DNA from: Rhodospirillales bacterium
GTDB taxonomy: Bacteria > Pseudomonadota > Alphaproteobacteria > Micavibrionales > Micavibrionaceae
Direction of reading: 5' to 3'
DNA length: 64,000 nt
NCBI GenBank assembly: GCA_023898785.1
Contig: CP060239.1
Location: forward strand, 1,922,001 to 1,986,000
A model generated the notes under the pieces. It was not told where the DNA came from, searched no databases, and saw only the letters and a program-made list of their open reading frames with translations. Positions 26,671 to 36,112 of the stretch are shown here, piece by piece (position 1 is the first letter of the stretch; every line of letters starts with the position of its first letter). The position numbers and the translations under genes were made by a program.

Positions 26671-27861
26671 ATGACAATTGCTGAACATGCCCTAACGGAA
26701 TCTATTGAATTTCAGATGAGTCTGCTGCTTTTTATGGCGCTGGGCGGTTATCTACTTTCCAATCGTATTGGTCAGCCTGCTGTTGTAGGCGTTATTCTGG
26801 CGGGCATCCTGATAGGCCCGACCGGTTTCAATCTTATTCATTATTCTGATTTTGTTGCCAGTATCGGCCATATCGGAGCCATTATCCTTCTGTTTGTTAT
26901 TGGTCTGGAGTTTCACCTAAAAGAGATTACGAAGCCCTCCTATTTCCTAATTGCTTTAGGCGGTATCCTTCTACCTTGGGCGGGTGGGTATGCAGTCGCG
27001 TTAGCTTTCGGTTTTGAGTTCAGTAAAGCCATCATCATTGGCGTGGCTCTTTCGGCAACGAGTATTGCAATTACCGCCGATACGCTCCGGGAAATGGGGA
27101 AACTGAAATCCGAGGCCGCGCAGGCCATCATAGGCGCGGCCATCATTGACGATGTTCTGGCGCTTCTGGCGCTCGCCATTGCCCAGCAATTGTCTGATGG
27201 TGGTGTTGATGCCGCTGTCGTCGGCGTTTTTACCCTCAAGGCTATTATTTTTCTTGTTGCCGGGGCCCTGTTTGGAGACAAGGTTTTAACGCCGCTGGTT
27301 CATCGGATTGATCGCTCAAAAATTGCTGAAAAATACCCGGACTTCATATTCATCCTGATTATGATGGTTGCTTTTTTCTACGCTATGGCCGCCGAGTTGA
27401 TGGGGCTGTCCGCGATTGTTGGGGCTTTTGTTGCGGGCGTTTCACTGGAGCATGTTCATACGCAGCGGAGCAAGGATTTTCGGGTGGGCTCGGAGTATCT
27501 GCGCATTGTTTTTGGTGCTATTTTCTTTATATCGCTGGGCATTCTGGCAGATTTCAAAAACTTTACATGGGAGGCAGCGTGGTTTGCGCTGGCGTTAACA
27601 ATTGTTGCTGTGCTGACAAAACTTGTCGGTTGCGGTATTTTGGCTCGATTAAGCGGCATGAGCGTTCATGATTCCCTAGTTGTCGGCGTAGGTATGTCGC
27701 CGCGGGGGGAAGTCGCCATGACGGTTGCGCTGCTGGCTTTTATCAGCGGCGTTATTGAGCAGCCCGCTTTCGTGGGTTTGATATTAATGAGCCTGCTAAC
27801 AACGATTATTGCGCCGCTTCTTCTTCGAAACTGGTTGTATCGAAACAAAACGGAAGCGTAA
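26671..27861 (+). CDS. CPA2 family cation/proton antiporter (KefB-like transporter domain)
   Basis: 396-residue inner-membrane antiporter with about 11-12 transmembrane helices and no C-terminal TrkA-N domain. Family landmarks are GVILAGILIGPTGFNLI, GAIILLFVIGLEFHL, SLSATS-like GVALSATSIAITADTLREMG and the ion-binding AAIIDDVLALLALAI (double Asp). Substrate K+ or Na+ cannot be assigned. The DUF389 gene follows after one base, so the pair is cotranscribed. Upstream lie IS and exchanger remnants and a palindrome. Confidence 0.9.
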   Translation: MTIAEHALTESIEFQMSLLLFMALGGYLLSNRIGQPAVVGVILAGILIGPTGFNLIHYSDFVASIGHIGAIILLFVIGLEFHLKEITKPSYFLIALGGILLPWAGGYAVALAFGFEFSKAIIIGVALSATSIAITADTLREMGKLKSEAAQAIIGAAIIDDVLALLALAIAQQLSDGGVDAAVVGVFTLKAIIFLVAGALFGDKVLTPLVHRIDRSKIAEKYPDFIFILIMMVAFFYAMAAELMGLSAIVGAFVAGVSLEHVHTQRSKDFRVGSEYLRIVFGAIFFISLGILADFKNFTWEAAWFALALTIVAVLTKLVGCGILARLSGMSVHDSLVVGVGMSPRGEVAMTVALLAFISGVIEQPAFVGLILMSLLTTIIAPLLLRNWLYRNKTEA

Positions 27862-27862
27862 A

Positions 27863-28873
27863 ATGGCCTTGCGAATGTTAACGATACTGGCTCCGAATGG
27901 AGGTGAAGAAACGCTTAAGGCTCTTGCTGAAGAGACAAACATCATTGAATTTTGGTCCGGCGCAAAGCCAAAGGGAAAGCCCAGAGAAATAAATGTTCTG
28001 GTTGCTTCCGAATACTTGCAGGATCTGGTTGATAAGCTGCAACGGCGTTTTAGTAAGGAAAAGGAATGGCGGATTATCATTACACCTGTGGAAACAACCA
28101 TTCCTCGCCATGAAGAAAAAGAAGAGGAAAATGCCAACGCCAAGAAAGCCTATGGCAGCCTGACCAGAGAGGCGCTGTATGACCAAATTTTAAAAGGAAC
28201 AAAAACCAACACGGATTTTATCATTCTGGTTGTTCTTTCAACGATTGTCACGGCCATCGGCCTGGTCACGGATAATCTGGCTGTGATTATCGGGGCTATG
28301 GTCATAGCGCCGCTGCTGGGACCAAATTTAGCTCTGAGTTTTGGGGTGACGCTTGGCGACCGCGATATGGTGGCGGAATCCCTGAAGGCCAATGCCATGG
28401 GGTTTGGTCTAACAATGTTGCTGAGTATTCTGGCCGGTGCTCTCATCCCCTATGAAGTTTTTGCGGACAGCCGGGAATATCTCCTGCGTACAAATGTCGG
28501 TTATGACGGGATTATTCTGGCGTTTGCTTCCGGAGCGGCGGCTGTTCTTTCGTTGACTGCTGGGATTTCAAGTACGATGGTAGGTGTCATGGTCGCCGTA
28601 GCGCTTATGCCGCCTGCTGTCGCTATGGGGCTATCGCTGGGGGAAGGTGCATTTGCACAAGCCTATGGCGCGGCCCTTCTTCTGGCCATTAATATTATCT
28701 GCGTCAATATCGCGGCCAAGGCTGTTTTTACGCTAAAAGGCATCCGCCCGCGCACATGGTATCAGCGCAAGAAATCCCGCCAATCCCTGAAAATCAGTTT
28801 AACTTTCTGGGGGATTTTACTCTTGCTTCTTATTGCGTTGATATATTTTTGGCACCATGGGGGAACAGGATAA
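27863..28873 (+). CDS. DUF389 / TIGR00341 family membrane protein
   Basis: 336-residue membrane protein from the ATG at 27863, one base after the antiporter stop. A soluble N-terminal domain (about residues 1-95; LRMLTILAPNGGEETLKALAEE) precedes about seven transmembrane helices. The family core is FIILVVLSTIVTAIGLVTDNLAVIIGAMVIAPLLGPN, and AVALMPPAVAMGLSLG follows later. The family's function is unknown. Coupling with a CPA2 antiporter suggests an accessory role in ion homeostasis (inference). Confidence 0.9.
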   Translation: MALRMLTILAPNGGEETLKALAEETNIIEFWSGAKPKGKPREINVLVASEYLQDLVDKLQRRFSKEKEWRIIITPVETTIPRHEEKEEENANAKKAYGSLTREALYDQILKGTKTNTDFIILVVLSTIVTAIGLVTDNLAVIIGAMVIAPLLGPNLALSFGVTLGDRDMVAESLKANAMGFGLTMLLSILAGALIPYEVFADSREYLLRTNVGYDGIILAFASGAAAVLSLTAGISSTMVGVMVAVALMPPAVAMGLSLGEGAFAQAYGAALLLAINIICVNIAAKAVFTLKGIRPRTWYQRKKSRQSLKISLTFWGILLLLLIALIYFWHHGGTG

Positions 28874-28911
28874 GGAATGTGCTTTTGCGGCGGGCAGGTG
28901 GGGTGTTTAGC

Positions 28912-29589
28912 CTATAAATGCACTCCTGTTTTACGTGCCCGTATAATCTCTAAAACGTCTTTTGGATGGTCGGTGATGCGCACGAAATCAAGGTCTTTCT
29001 CGTCGATGGTGCCATACTCGATCATGGTATTTCTTAAAAAAGGCCCCAGAGCGCCCCAGTATTCACTGCCCATAGCAACGATCGGAAAATCACAAATCTT
29101 TCCGGTTTGAATCAGGGTTGCCGTTTCAAATATCTCGTCCATTGTTCCGAAACCGCCAGGCAAAAGGACGAAGGCGCAGGAATATTTGAGCAGCATGACC
29201 TTGCGGACAAAAAAGTGATCAAACTGTATATTGATGTCGGTATAGGGGTTGGGTTTTTGTTCATGCGGCAGTTTGATATTGCATCCGATGGATAGAGCGC
29301 CAGCGTCTTTTGCCCCCCGGTTGGCGGCTTCCATGATGCCCGGGCCGCCACCTGTCATAATCGAAAAACCTGCTTTGCCAAGCTCAAAAGCCGTTTCCCT
29401 GGCCATCTTGTAATACGGATCATCTTCCCCAAAGCGGGCGGAACCGAAAAACGTGATACAATGATTGATGCAGCGTAAGGCACGAAAGCCTTTCTGAAAT
29501 TCGCGCCAGATTTTAAAAGAGCGCCAGAGATCAAACGGATAAGAATTTTTATTTTCTTTCAGTAAATAACAATCAGGGTCTTTTTGCAC
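28912..29589 (-). CDS. LOG family protein (TIGR00730-like)
   Basis: 225-residue Rossmann-fold protein of the LOG/lysine-decarboxylase-like family. Motifs are ITFFGSARF, the GGGPGIMEAANRGAKDAG phosphate-binding segment and PGGFGTMDEIFE (PGGxGTxxE). Such proteins release free cytokinin-type bases or hydrolyse nucleoside monophosphates; the actual substrate here is unknown. Start is GTG. It converges with DUF389 and is divergent from the nuclease gene, sharing a 76-bp upstream gap. Confidence 0.9.
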   Translation of the reverse strand: MQKDPDCYLLKENKNSYPFDLWRSFKIWREFQKGFRALRCINHCITFFGSARFGEDDPYYKMARETAFELGKAGFSIMTGGGPGIMEAANRGAKDAGALSIGCNIKLPHEQKPNPYTDINIQFDHFFVRKVMLLKYSCAFVLLPGGFGTMDEIFETATLIQTGKICDFPIVAMGSEYWGALGPFLRNTMIEYGTIDEKDLDFVRITDHPKDVLEIIRARKTGVHL

Positions 29590-29665
29590 GGGTATCCTCT
29601 GTTGTATAGGTGGGTGTCATATATTATTCGTTTTTACAGGAAAAACGGTTTTAAAGGAAAGAAGA

Positions 29666-31027
29666 ATGAAGCTGACATTTTTGGGAGCAACTGGAACGGT
29701 TACCGGTTCGAAATATCTGCTTGAAGATGACAACAAAAAGATATTGATCGATTGCGGTTTGTTTCAGGGGATGAAGGAGCTGCGGCAACGTAACTGGGAG
29801 AATCTGCCCGTTAATCCTGCTTCCATAAATGCTGTTATCCTTACCCATGCCCATATTGATCACAGCGGTTATTTACCCTTGCTGGTTAAGAACGGCTTTG
29901 ACGGCCAGATTTATTGTTCTTCCGCCACTGCTGATTTGTGTGATATTCTTCTGCCTGATAGTGCGCATCTACACGAAGAAGATGCAGAGCGGGCCAATCG
30001 TTACGGCTATACGCGGCACAAACCCGCCCTGCCGCTTTATACGCAGGAAGATTCCTACAACGCGCTTGAAAAAATAGAGCCCGTTTCCTTTGGCGATGAA
30101 CATGCATTAAGCGATATACTCTCTTTCCGTTTAACTCATGCCGGACATATTCTGGGCGCATCCTGTGTGCATATTTCTGATGGGCAAACCAATATTGTTT
30201 TTTCCGGTGATCTTGGACGTCCGCGTGATCCGGTGATGAAGGTGCCGGCACAGATTCAGGAGGCTGATTATCTCATCCTTGAATCCACCTATGGTGACCG
30301 CCTGCATGAAACGACAGATCCTCTCGATCAGCTGGAAGATATTATCATCAGAACATCTGGGCGTGGCGGCACGGTCGTCATTCCGGCTTTCGCCGTCGGG
30401 CGCGCGCAAAGCCTGATGTATTATATCTACAAGCTAAAGGAAATGAAACGTATTCCCGGTATTCCGGTTTATCTCGATAGCCCCATGGCTATCAGCGCCA
30501 CGAAGCTTTTGCAGCAACATCATGCTGAACATCGCCTGTCGAAGGAAGAATGCGCAAAGGTTTGCAACAGCGTGATTTACACACAAACCGTGGAACAATC
30601 AAAGGCGATTTATAGCAAGAATAACGGCATGCCGACGGTAATTATTTCTGCCAGCGGCATGGCTACAGGCGGGCGCGTCCTGCATCACCTCAAACATTAT
30701 ATTAGCGATCCGAGAAACACAGTCCTTTTAGCCGGGTTCCAGGCAGAGGGAACGCGCGGCGCGCGATTGGCTCACGGTGAAGTAGAAATCAAAATCCATG
30801 GCGAGTTGTTAAGGGTGCGGGCTGAAATTGACATGCTTGATAATATCTCAGCTCATGCCGATTATCAGGAAATTATCGATTGGCTCGGGCATTTCCGCGA
30901 ACCTCCGCGCAGAACTTTCCTTACGCATGGGGAGCCGAAAGCAGCCACTTCATTTAAGTTCAAGATCAAAGAGCATTTAGATTGGAACGTTGAAATCCCG
31001 GAATATGAACAGATGGCGGAGCTTTAG
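29666..31027 (+). CDS. Metallo-beta-lactamase/beta-CASP RNA-processing nuclease
   Basis: 453-residue zinc hydrolase related to CPSF-73 and the YSH1 family. Motifs are GTVTGSKYLL, LTHAHIDHSGYLPLL (HxHxDH), FSGDLGRP, a beta-CASP insert with VVIPAFAVGRAQ, SASGMATGGRVLHHL, and the C-terminal ISAHADYQE and FLTHGEP histidines. A good AAAGGAAAGAAG ribosome site precedes ATG. Predicted single-strand RNA endo/exonuclease; the true substrate is not shown. It is part of the four-gene block with antiporter, DUF389 and LOG. Confidence 0.92.
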   Translation: MKLTFLGATGTVTGSKYLLEDDNKKILIDCGLFQGMKELRQRNWENLPVNPASINAVILTHAHIDHSGYLPLLVKNGFDGQIYCSSATADLCDILLPDSAHLHEEDAERANRYGYTRHKPALPLYTQEDSYNALEKIEPVSFGDEHALSDILSFRLTHAGHILGASCVHISDGQTNIVFSGDLGRPRDPVMKVPAQIQEADYLILESTYGDRLHETTDPLDQLEDIIIRTSGRGGTVVIPAFAVGRAQSLMYYIYKLKEMKRIPGIPVYLDSPMAISATKLLQQHHAEHRLSKEECAKVCNSVIYTQTVEQSKAIYSKNNGMPTVIISASGMATGGRVLHHLKHYISDPRNTVLLAGFQAEGTRGARLAHGEVEIKIHGELLRVRAEIDMLDNISAHADYQEIIDWLGHFREPPRRTFLTHGEPKAATSFKFKIKEHLDWNVEIPEYEQMAEL

Positions 31028-31100
31028 TTTTGGGGCTGTCCTAATAATAACTTGAAAAGGTTATCAGTAATACAACAACGTCCAGCGCAAAAGATGCCTA

Positions 31101-33674
31101 TTATTTAAGGTTCCACCAGCCTTTTTTCTTCGCTTTCGGCGCCTCATTCACGGTTTCATAGTCCTTAGGGGCATCGTCTTTTCTTGCCTTCACCGCAACC
31201 TTTTTGGGCTTGGCATCATCGTTGGACACTTTCACCACCTTGGCAGGCTTTTCATCTTTAGGTTCGACCGGCTCATCGTTCTTCTTAGCCTTTTTTACAG
31301 GAGCTTTCTTCGTTGCCCCGTCTGCCATGGTCTTGGCGGAGGCAGAAGGCTTCTTATCGTCTTTCCCTGTAGACTCTTCTTTCTTAACCCTGACCTTTTT
31401 CGAAGCCGCGTCCACTGTAGCCTTCTCGGCGGAAGCAGAAGGTTTCTTCTTCTCCTGAGGCGCTTTTTCGTCCACTTTCGAATCGGCTTGCACTACGGCA
31501 TTCTGTGACTTCTGATCGGCTTGTTCTTCACCGGCATTATCATCTTTGCGGGGCTGATTACGCATTCCGCGATTACGGCCGCCACGGCGGCCCCGTCGAC
31601 GACCGTCACGGCGATTATTACCATCCTGATCATCCTCACCAGCAGGTGTATCGTCGCTATCATCCTCTGTTTTATCAACGGGCTTGGACACTTCAACCCG
31701 GAAGCCCGAAGCCCCGAGCGTATCATCAACGCGGATAAGCACAGCAAAACCGTAACGCTCTTCAATAACAGCCAGATTATCGCGCTTGTTATTCAGAATA
31801 TACAGCGCCACCTCATTGGAAACCTGTACAATCACCTGTGAGGCACGACCTTTAATGCCTTCTGCTTCAATCGCGCGTAGCACCATAATACTGGCCGCAT
31901 CAGCCGTACGTATCCGTCCGGCGCCCTGACACCCCGGACAAGTCTCAAACTGACTTTCGCTCAACGATGCGCTCAAACGCTGACGTGAAAGCTCCATCAA
32001 ACCAAAAGAGGAAATCCGTCCCATCTGAATTCGCGCGCGGTCTCCGGAAAGCGCATCACGCATCTTGCGCTCAACCTTACCGTTATTACGCCGGTCCTCC
32101 ATGTCAATAAAGTCAATTACAACCAGCCCCCCCAGATCACGTAAGCGAAGCTGCCGCGCCACTTCATCGGCAGCTTCCAAATTGGTTTTTAACGCCGTTT
32201 CTTCAATATGACGCTCCTTGGTTGCTTTGCCGGAGTTCACATCAATCGACACCAGCGCTTCAGTTGGATTGATCACCAGATACCCGCCGGATTTGAGCCG
32301 TACTTCTGTCTCGCCAATTTCGGCAATCTGTTCCTCAACCCTAAATTTGTTGAACAAAGGCGTATCAACATCCTTATACTCTTTGACCTTCTTTACATGC
32401 GAAGGAATCATCATCTTCATGAACTCTTTTGCCGTCTTAAAACCTTCGTCCCCGGCTACATGAATTTCCTCAATATCACGCGTATACAAATCACGCACCG
32501 CGCGCTTGATAAGATCAGCCTCTTCATACACCAAAGCCGGCGCACTCGATTCAAGCGTCTTCTCGCGAATGGTATTCCAAAGCCGCAAAAGATAATCCAG
32601 ATCGCGCTTCACTTCCACCTTCGTACGCGTAACGCCCGCTGTACGCAAAATAACGCTCATACCCTTAGGTACTTCCAGATCCTTCATCATGTCGCGCATT
32701 TTTGCGCGATCCTTATAATTCGAAATCTTGCGCGATACACCGCCCGCCCGCGGACTATTAGGCATCAACACACAATAGCGCCCCGGCAAAGACAAATACG
32801 ACCCTACAGCAGCACCTTTATTGCCGCGCTCTTCTTTTGAAACCTGAACCAGCATAATCTGACCGCGTTTGATCACTTCCTGGATCTTGTACTTTCGGCG
32901 CAAATTAAAACGGAAACGTTGCTCGTCATCCATATCCTCGCCGCCAAAAGTTTCTACGCGCCTGGCCCGGTGCGCTGCATTGCGGCTACGTCCGCCACGT
33001 CCGCGCCCATTATCACGTCTGCCGCGCCCACGTCCGCGCCCACGTCCACCATACATGTTGCCATCGGCATCTTCACCCTGTGCATCCGCGTTGTTACCAT
33101 CAATATCTGCCTCCGGCTCTTCAATCCGGTTACCAATTGAATCCTCGGGATCTTCCTCCACGGCATCCACAGCATCGGCAGTGTCTACCTCAGTGTCTTT
33201 TTTAGATTTACGACCCCCGCGCGGTTTTTTCTCAGCTTTAACGTCTTCTTCCTCCGACTCGCCATCCTTATCGCCATCCTCAAGAGTTAAATCGCCGCCC
33301 AGCTCTTCAACAGCGTCTTCTTCATCAACATCGTCTTCAGGCAATTCCTGTTCTTCCAGCGCCTCTTCTTCATCATGTGCTTCCAGATCTGCTTCCTGTT
33401 CGGCGATCAACGCCTCGCGATCCGACACCGGAATACGAAAATAATCAGGATGAATTTCAGAAAACGGCAAAAACCCATGGCGATTGCCGCCAAAATTTAC
33501 AAACGCAGCTTGCAGCGATGGCTCAACGCGTGTCACTTTCGCCAGATAGATGTTTCCTTTCAACGGTTTACGGAACGCGCTTTCATAATCAAACTCTTCC
33601 AGCCGTCCATCTTCAACAATGGCCACCCGCGTTTCTTCACTGTGGGTCCCATCAATCAACATTTTCTTAGACAT
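31101..33674 (-). CDS. rne: Ribonuclease E
   Basis: Main endoribonuclease for RNA turnover and rRNA processing. The 857-residue protein has an S1 domain at the N-terminus (GNIYLAKVTRVEPSLQAAFVNFGGNRHGFLPF), interrupted by an acidic insertion (about residues 95-200) and an arginine/glycine-rich segment near 205-240. The catalytic DNase I-like domain includes VSIDVNSGKATKERHIEETALKTN and LVVIDFIDM with catalytic Asp. The zinc link is CPGCQGAGR. The C-terminal roughly 220 residues are low-complexity Lys/Ala/Asp and probably form the degradosome scaffold. The 380-bp upstream gap is shared with the divergent amidase gene; the rne 5' UTR is long and probably autoregulatory (family knowledge). Confidence 0.96.
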   Translation of the reverse strand: MSKKMLIDGTHSEETRVAIVEDGRLEEFDYESAFRKPLKGNIYLAKVTRVEPSLQAAFVNFGGNRHGFLPFSEIHPDYFRIPVSDREALIAEQEADLEAHDEEEALEEQELPEDDVDEEDAVEELGGDLTLEDGDKDGESEEEDVKAEKKPRGGRKSKKDTEVDTADAVDAVEEDPEDSIGNRIEEPEADIDGNNADAQGEDADGNMYGGRGRGRGRGRRDNGRGRGGRSRNAAHRARRVETFGGEDMDDEQRFRFNLRRKYKIQEVIKRGQIMLVQVSKEERGNKGAAVGSYLSLPGRYCVLMPNSPRAGGVSRKISNYKDRAKMRDMMKDLEVPKGMSVILRTAGVTRTKVEVKRDLDYLLRLWNTIREKTLESSAPALVYEEADLIKRAVRDLYTRDIEEIHVAGDEGFKTAKEFMKMMIPSHVKKVKEYKDVDTPLFNKFRVEEQIAEIGETEVRLKSGGYLVINPTEALVSIDVNSGKATKERHIEETALKTNLEAADEVARQLRLRDLGGLVVIDFIDMEDRRNNGKVERKMRDALSGDRARIQMGRISSFGLMELSRQRLSASLSESQFETCPGCQGAGRIRTADAASIMVLRAIEAEGIKGRASQVIVQVSNEVALYILNNKRDNLAVIEERYGFAVLIRVDDTLGASGFRVEVSKPVDKTEDDSDDTPAGEDDQDGNNRRDGRRRGRRGGRNRGMRNQPRKDDNAGEEQADQKSQNAVVQADSKVDEKAPQEKKKPSASAEKATVDAASKKVRVKKEESTGKDDKKPSASAKTMADGATKKAPVKKAKKNDEPVEPKDEKPAKVVKVSNDDAKPKKVAVKARKDDAPKDYETVNEAPKAKKKGWWNLK

Positions 33675-33983
33675 TATTTATTCTCCATTAAACGCGCATA
33701 AGAACGCTTCCTCTTTCTCCGCTGAAGATAAACTTCGAGTGTTTACATAGGGGAAAGCGGCGCAAAAGCGCGCTAAACTTGTTGTATCAATTTTGGGGAG
33801 TGCAGTTCGCGAAACCTTTAAAAACTTTAAGCGCTAAAACCGCAATCCACTAAACACTTAAGCGCACAGTACACGCGCCGGGTAAATTACACAAGCATTA
33901 AAACAAGTATAAATGCTAAAAATTTCTCCACCATAATAGCGCTCTTCCCACAGGCGGCAAGCCTTGCTTACGAGATTAAGAGC

Positions 33984-34012
33984 TTTACACACCCACGCCC
34001 ATTTATGATATA
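33984..34012 (+). promoter_or_regulatory. Probable promoter of the amidase gene
   Basis: TTTACA at 33984-33989 and GATATA at 34007-34012 are spaced by 17 bp, 41 bp before the TTG start. The rest of the 33675-34052 gap has no gene and would include the rne leader on the minus strand. Confidence 0.5.
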
Positions 34013-34052
34013 TAAGAAAGCGCATATTTAACACAATCAATGAGTAACTATC

Positions 34053-35273
34053 TTGGCATTGAAACCCTTCCATTTTGCTCTAATGATCTTGCTATTGACT
34101 CTGCTTTCGCCGTTAAATGCGCGTGCTCTCAATATAGAATCCGTACGCTTTGGCCTTTACGAAGAAAAAACCAGGCTTGTGCTGGATCTTGACAAGCCAG
34201 CCGATTTCCGCGCCTTCGTCTTGTCTGAGCCCTATCGTATGGTCATCGACCTGCCCAGCTTTGAATGGCAAGCCGGAAAAGTCCAATCCCCGCAAGACGC
34301 GGGCGTACAAGCTACCCGCCATGGCAGCCTCAAACCCGGCATTTCACGCATTGTCTTTGACCTCAATCGCCCGATCAGCATTCAAAAAGCCTTCACGCTG
34401 CCTGGCGGCGCAGGCAAACCTGACCGGCTTGTCATTGATTTCAGCAATGTTTCGCCCAGTTTGTTTGAGCAAATCAAAAGCACTGTTCATGGCTCTCTTG
34501 ATCCTGATAGAATCCAAACACAAAATGCAAATATTGCGACTTTAGCCCCGCCGCCGCCGCCCAAACCACAAGACCAAAAACCTCTTATCATCATCGATCC
34601 CGGCCATGGCGGCATTGATCCCGGTGCCTCCGGCCCGCACGGCCTGTACGAAAAAAATGTTGTGCTCGCTCTGGCTAAAGACCTCAAAGTTCAGCTTGAA
34701 TCCTCCGGCAAATACCGTGTTAAAATGACACGCGCAGACAATCACTTCATCAAGCTCTCAAACCGCGTCAAATTTGCCCGCAAACATGGAGGTGACCTCT
34801 TCATCTCACTGCATGCCGATTCAATGGAAAATAAAAGTATTACAGGTGCTTCGGTCTATACTCTGTCCGAAAAAGCCTCCGATGCCCAGACCGCCAAGCT
34901 CGCCGCCCGGGAAAATAAGGCCGATCTCATCGCAGGAATAGATCTTAGCATCGAAGATGAGGATGTTGTGGGCATCCTTATGGATCTGGCTATGCGCGAT
35001 ACGATGAATCAGTCAAAATTTTTTGCCAATACCCTGGTGAACAGCTTTAACGCCAATGGCGTAAAAACGCTGCCCCGCCCACACCGCTATGCCGGCTTTG
35101 CCGTTTTAAAAGCCCCGGATATTCCTTCTGTGCTGATCGAAGCAGGATTTATGTCTAACGAAAAAGAAGCGACTTTACTTAATACCAGCCACCACCGACA
35201 AAAAATTGCCACCGCGCTCACGAAAGGCATTGATCGCTATTTTGAACAAGTTCGCAAAAACCAGAGGATATAG
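34053..35273 (+). CDS. N-acetylmuramoyl-L-alanine amidase with AMIN domain
   Basis: Periplasmic cell-wall hydrolase that cleaves the amide between MurNAc and L-Ala during septum splitting. A signal peptide (MILLLTLLSPLNARA segment) is followed by an AMIN domain (about residues 28-130; ESVRFGLYEEKTRLVLDLDKP) and a proline-rich linker (LAPPPPPKPQ). The Amidase_3 zinc domain has IIIDPGHGGIDPGASGPHG, YEKNVVLALAK, LHADS and PSVLIEAGFMSNEKEA. The TTG start at 34053 gives a signal peptide with a basic n-region; an ATG at 34083 is the alternative. Divergent from rne, as in other alphaproteobacteria. Confidence 0.93.
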   Translation: MALKPFHFALMILLLTLLSPLNARALNIESVRFGLYEEKTRLVLDLDKPADFRAFVLSEPYRMVIDLPSFEWQAGKVQSPQDAGVQATRHGSLKPGISRIVFDLNRPISIQKAFTLPGGAGKPDRLVIDFSNVSPSLFEQIKSTVHGSLDPDRIQTQNANIATLAPPPPPKPQDQKPLIIIDPGHGGIDPGASGPHGLYEKNVVLALAKDLKVQLESSGKYRVKMTRADNHFIKLSNRVKFARKHGGDLFISLHADSMENKSITGASVYTLSEKASDAQTAKLAARENKADLIAGIDLSIEDEDVVGILMDLAMRDTMNQSKFFANTLVNSFNANGVKTLPRPHRYAGFAVLKAPDIPSVLIEAGFMSNEKEATLLNTSHHRQKIATALTKGIDRYFEQVRKNQRI

Positions 35274-35488
35274 GCATCGTTGAACGAATCTGTCGAAATT
35301 ATATATTTTTTATAATGTATTAATCTTTCAAAAATCCGCCACCATCCACCCAGAAAAACAAAAAAACTCTTGAAAAACAGTGTGCAATGCGTTTTCGTTT
35401 GTGTATAAAGAGAGACTACGAAGCGACTGCTCAATATTACAGGGCATAGTTTTTCTTGGTTTAACATTAAAATTTTAAAGAGGTCACA

Positions 35489-35686
35489 ATGAAAAAATTT
35501 GCAGCAACTCTTTGCATCGCCGGAACAGCTATTGCTCTGTCCGCATGTGATACAACTAAAATGGGTGATGTTGACACGGCTCCTCCTTACGCAAGTGAGC
35601 GCACAGCCGGTTATGCATCCGAACCTGCCCCTGCTCCGGCTCCGGCCCCTGCAGAGCGCGTATTCAGAGAATACCAAACAAAATAA
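35489..35686 (+). CDS. Small Pro/Ala-rich lipoprotein
   Basis: 65-residue protein with a lipoprotein signal: MKKF, a hydrophobic core and the lipobox LSAC (cysteine at residue 20). The mature part is short and contains an (AP) repeat (EPAPAPAPAPAE). Function unknown; Pro/Ala spacers like this hold proteins near the outer membrane. It has its own terminator. The preceding 215 bp hold no gene. Confidence 0.8.
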   Translation: MKKFAATLCIAGTAIALSACDTTKMGDVDTAPPYASERTAGYASEPAPAPAPAPAERVFREYQTK

Positions 35687-35714
35687 GCTTTATATTAAGC
35701 TGATAAAAAGATTT

Positions 35715-35743
35715 AAGGGCGGCCTTAAGGCGGCCCTTTTTCT
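35715..35743 (+). terminator. Intrinsic terminator of the small lipoprotein gene
   Basis: AAGGGC and GCC pair with GGC and GCCCTT across one G-G mismatch with a TTAA loop, followed by TTTTTCTTT. It lies 29 bp after the stop codon. Confidence 0.85.
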
Positions 35744-35812
35744 TTGCAGAAACTCTATGTAAGATGAGCTGTAGAAAAAGCTAAACAGACGTTCTTAAAG
35801 TAGAATAGCCAC

Positions 35813-36112
35813 ATGAACATTATCCGTAAGATCGTCTTATTTCTTCTCGCAAACGGCTTGGGCTTTATGGCCGCGCCAATAGCCTATAACGCTGCGTTGC
35901 TTTCAGGAAACCTATCTTCCGAAGTGCTCGAGACCAATGCAGTAACGCTGCAGACAAATTTCTTCACCGCCACCGCGATAACATGGATTTTTTGCGCATT
36001 ATTTTCTCTGGGGTTTTTTCTCGTAAAAAGCAAATTACGGCTGATATTCCTGCTTTTTCCAGCGCTGTTACCGCTACTCTATGGATTAAGCATTCTGGCG
36101 GGATTATCCTGA
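35813..36112 (+). CDS. Small membrane protein, unknown function
   Basis: 99 residues with three predicted transmembrane helices (IVLFLLANGLGFMAAPIAYNA; FFTATAITWIFCALFSLGFFLV; LIFLLFPALLPLLYGLSILAGL). No family recognised. It converges on the L,D-transpeptidase gene and overlaps its 3' end by 34 bp; that overlap falls in a short GATCCT tandem repeat. Confidence 0.65.
   Translation: MNIIRKIVLFLLANGLGFMAAPIAYNAALLSGNLSSEVLETNAVTLQTNFFTATAITWIFCALFSLGFFLVKSKLRLIFLLFPALLPLLYGLSILAGLS

Noticed and set aside
26323..26688. 121-codon minus-strand ORF as a real membrane protein
   Set aside because: Only the first third resembles an exchanger helix; the rest is antisense to the transposase remnant, so it is called a pseudogene.
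32208..32840. 210-codon ORF antisense to RNase E
   Set aside because: Shadow of rne codon bias; no recognisable protein and rne is certain.
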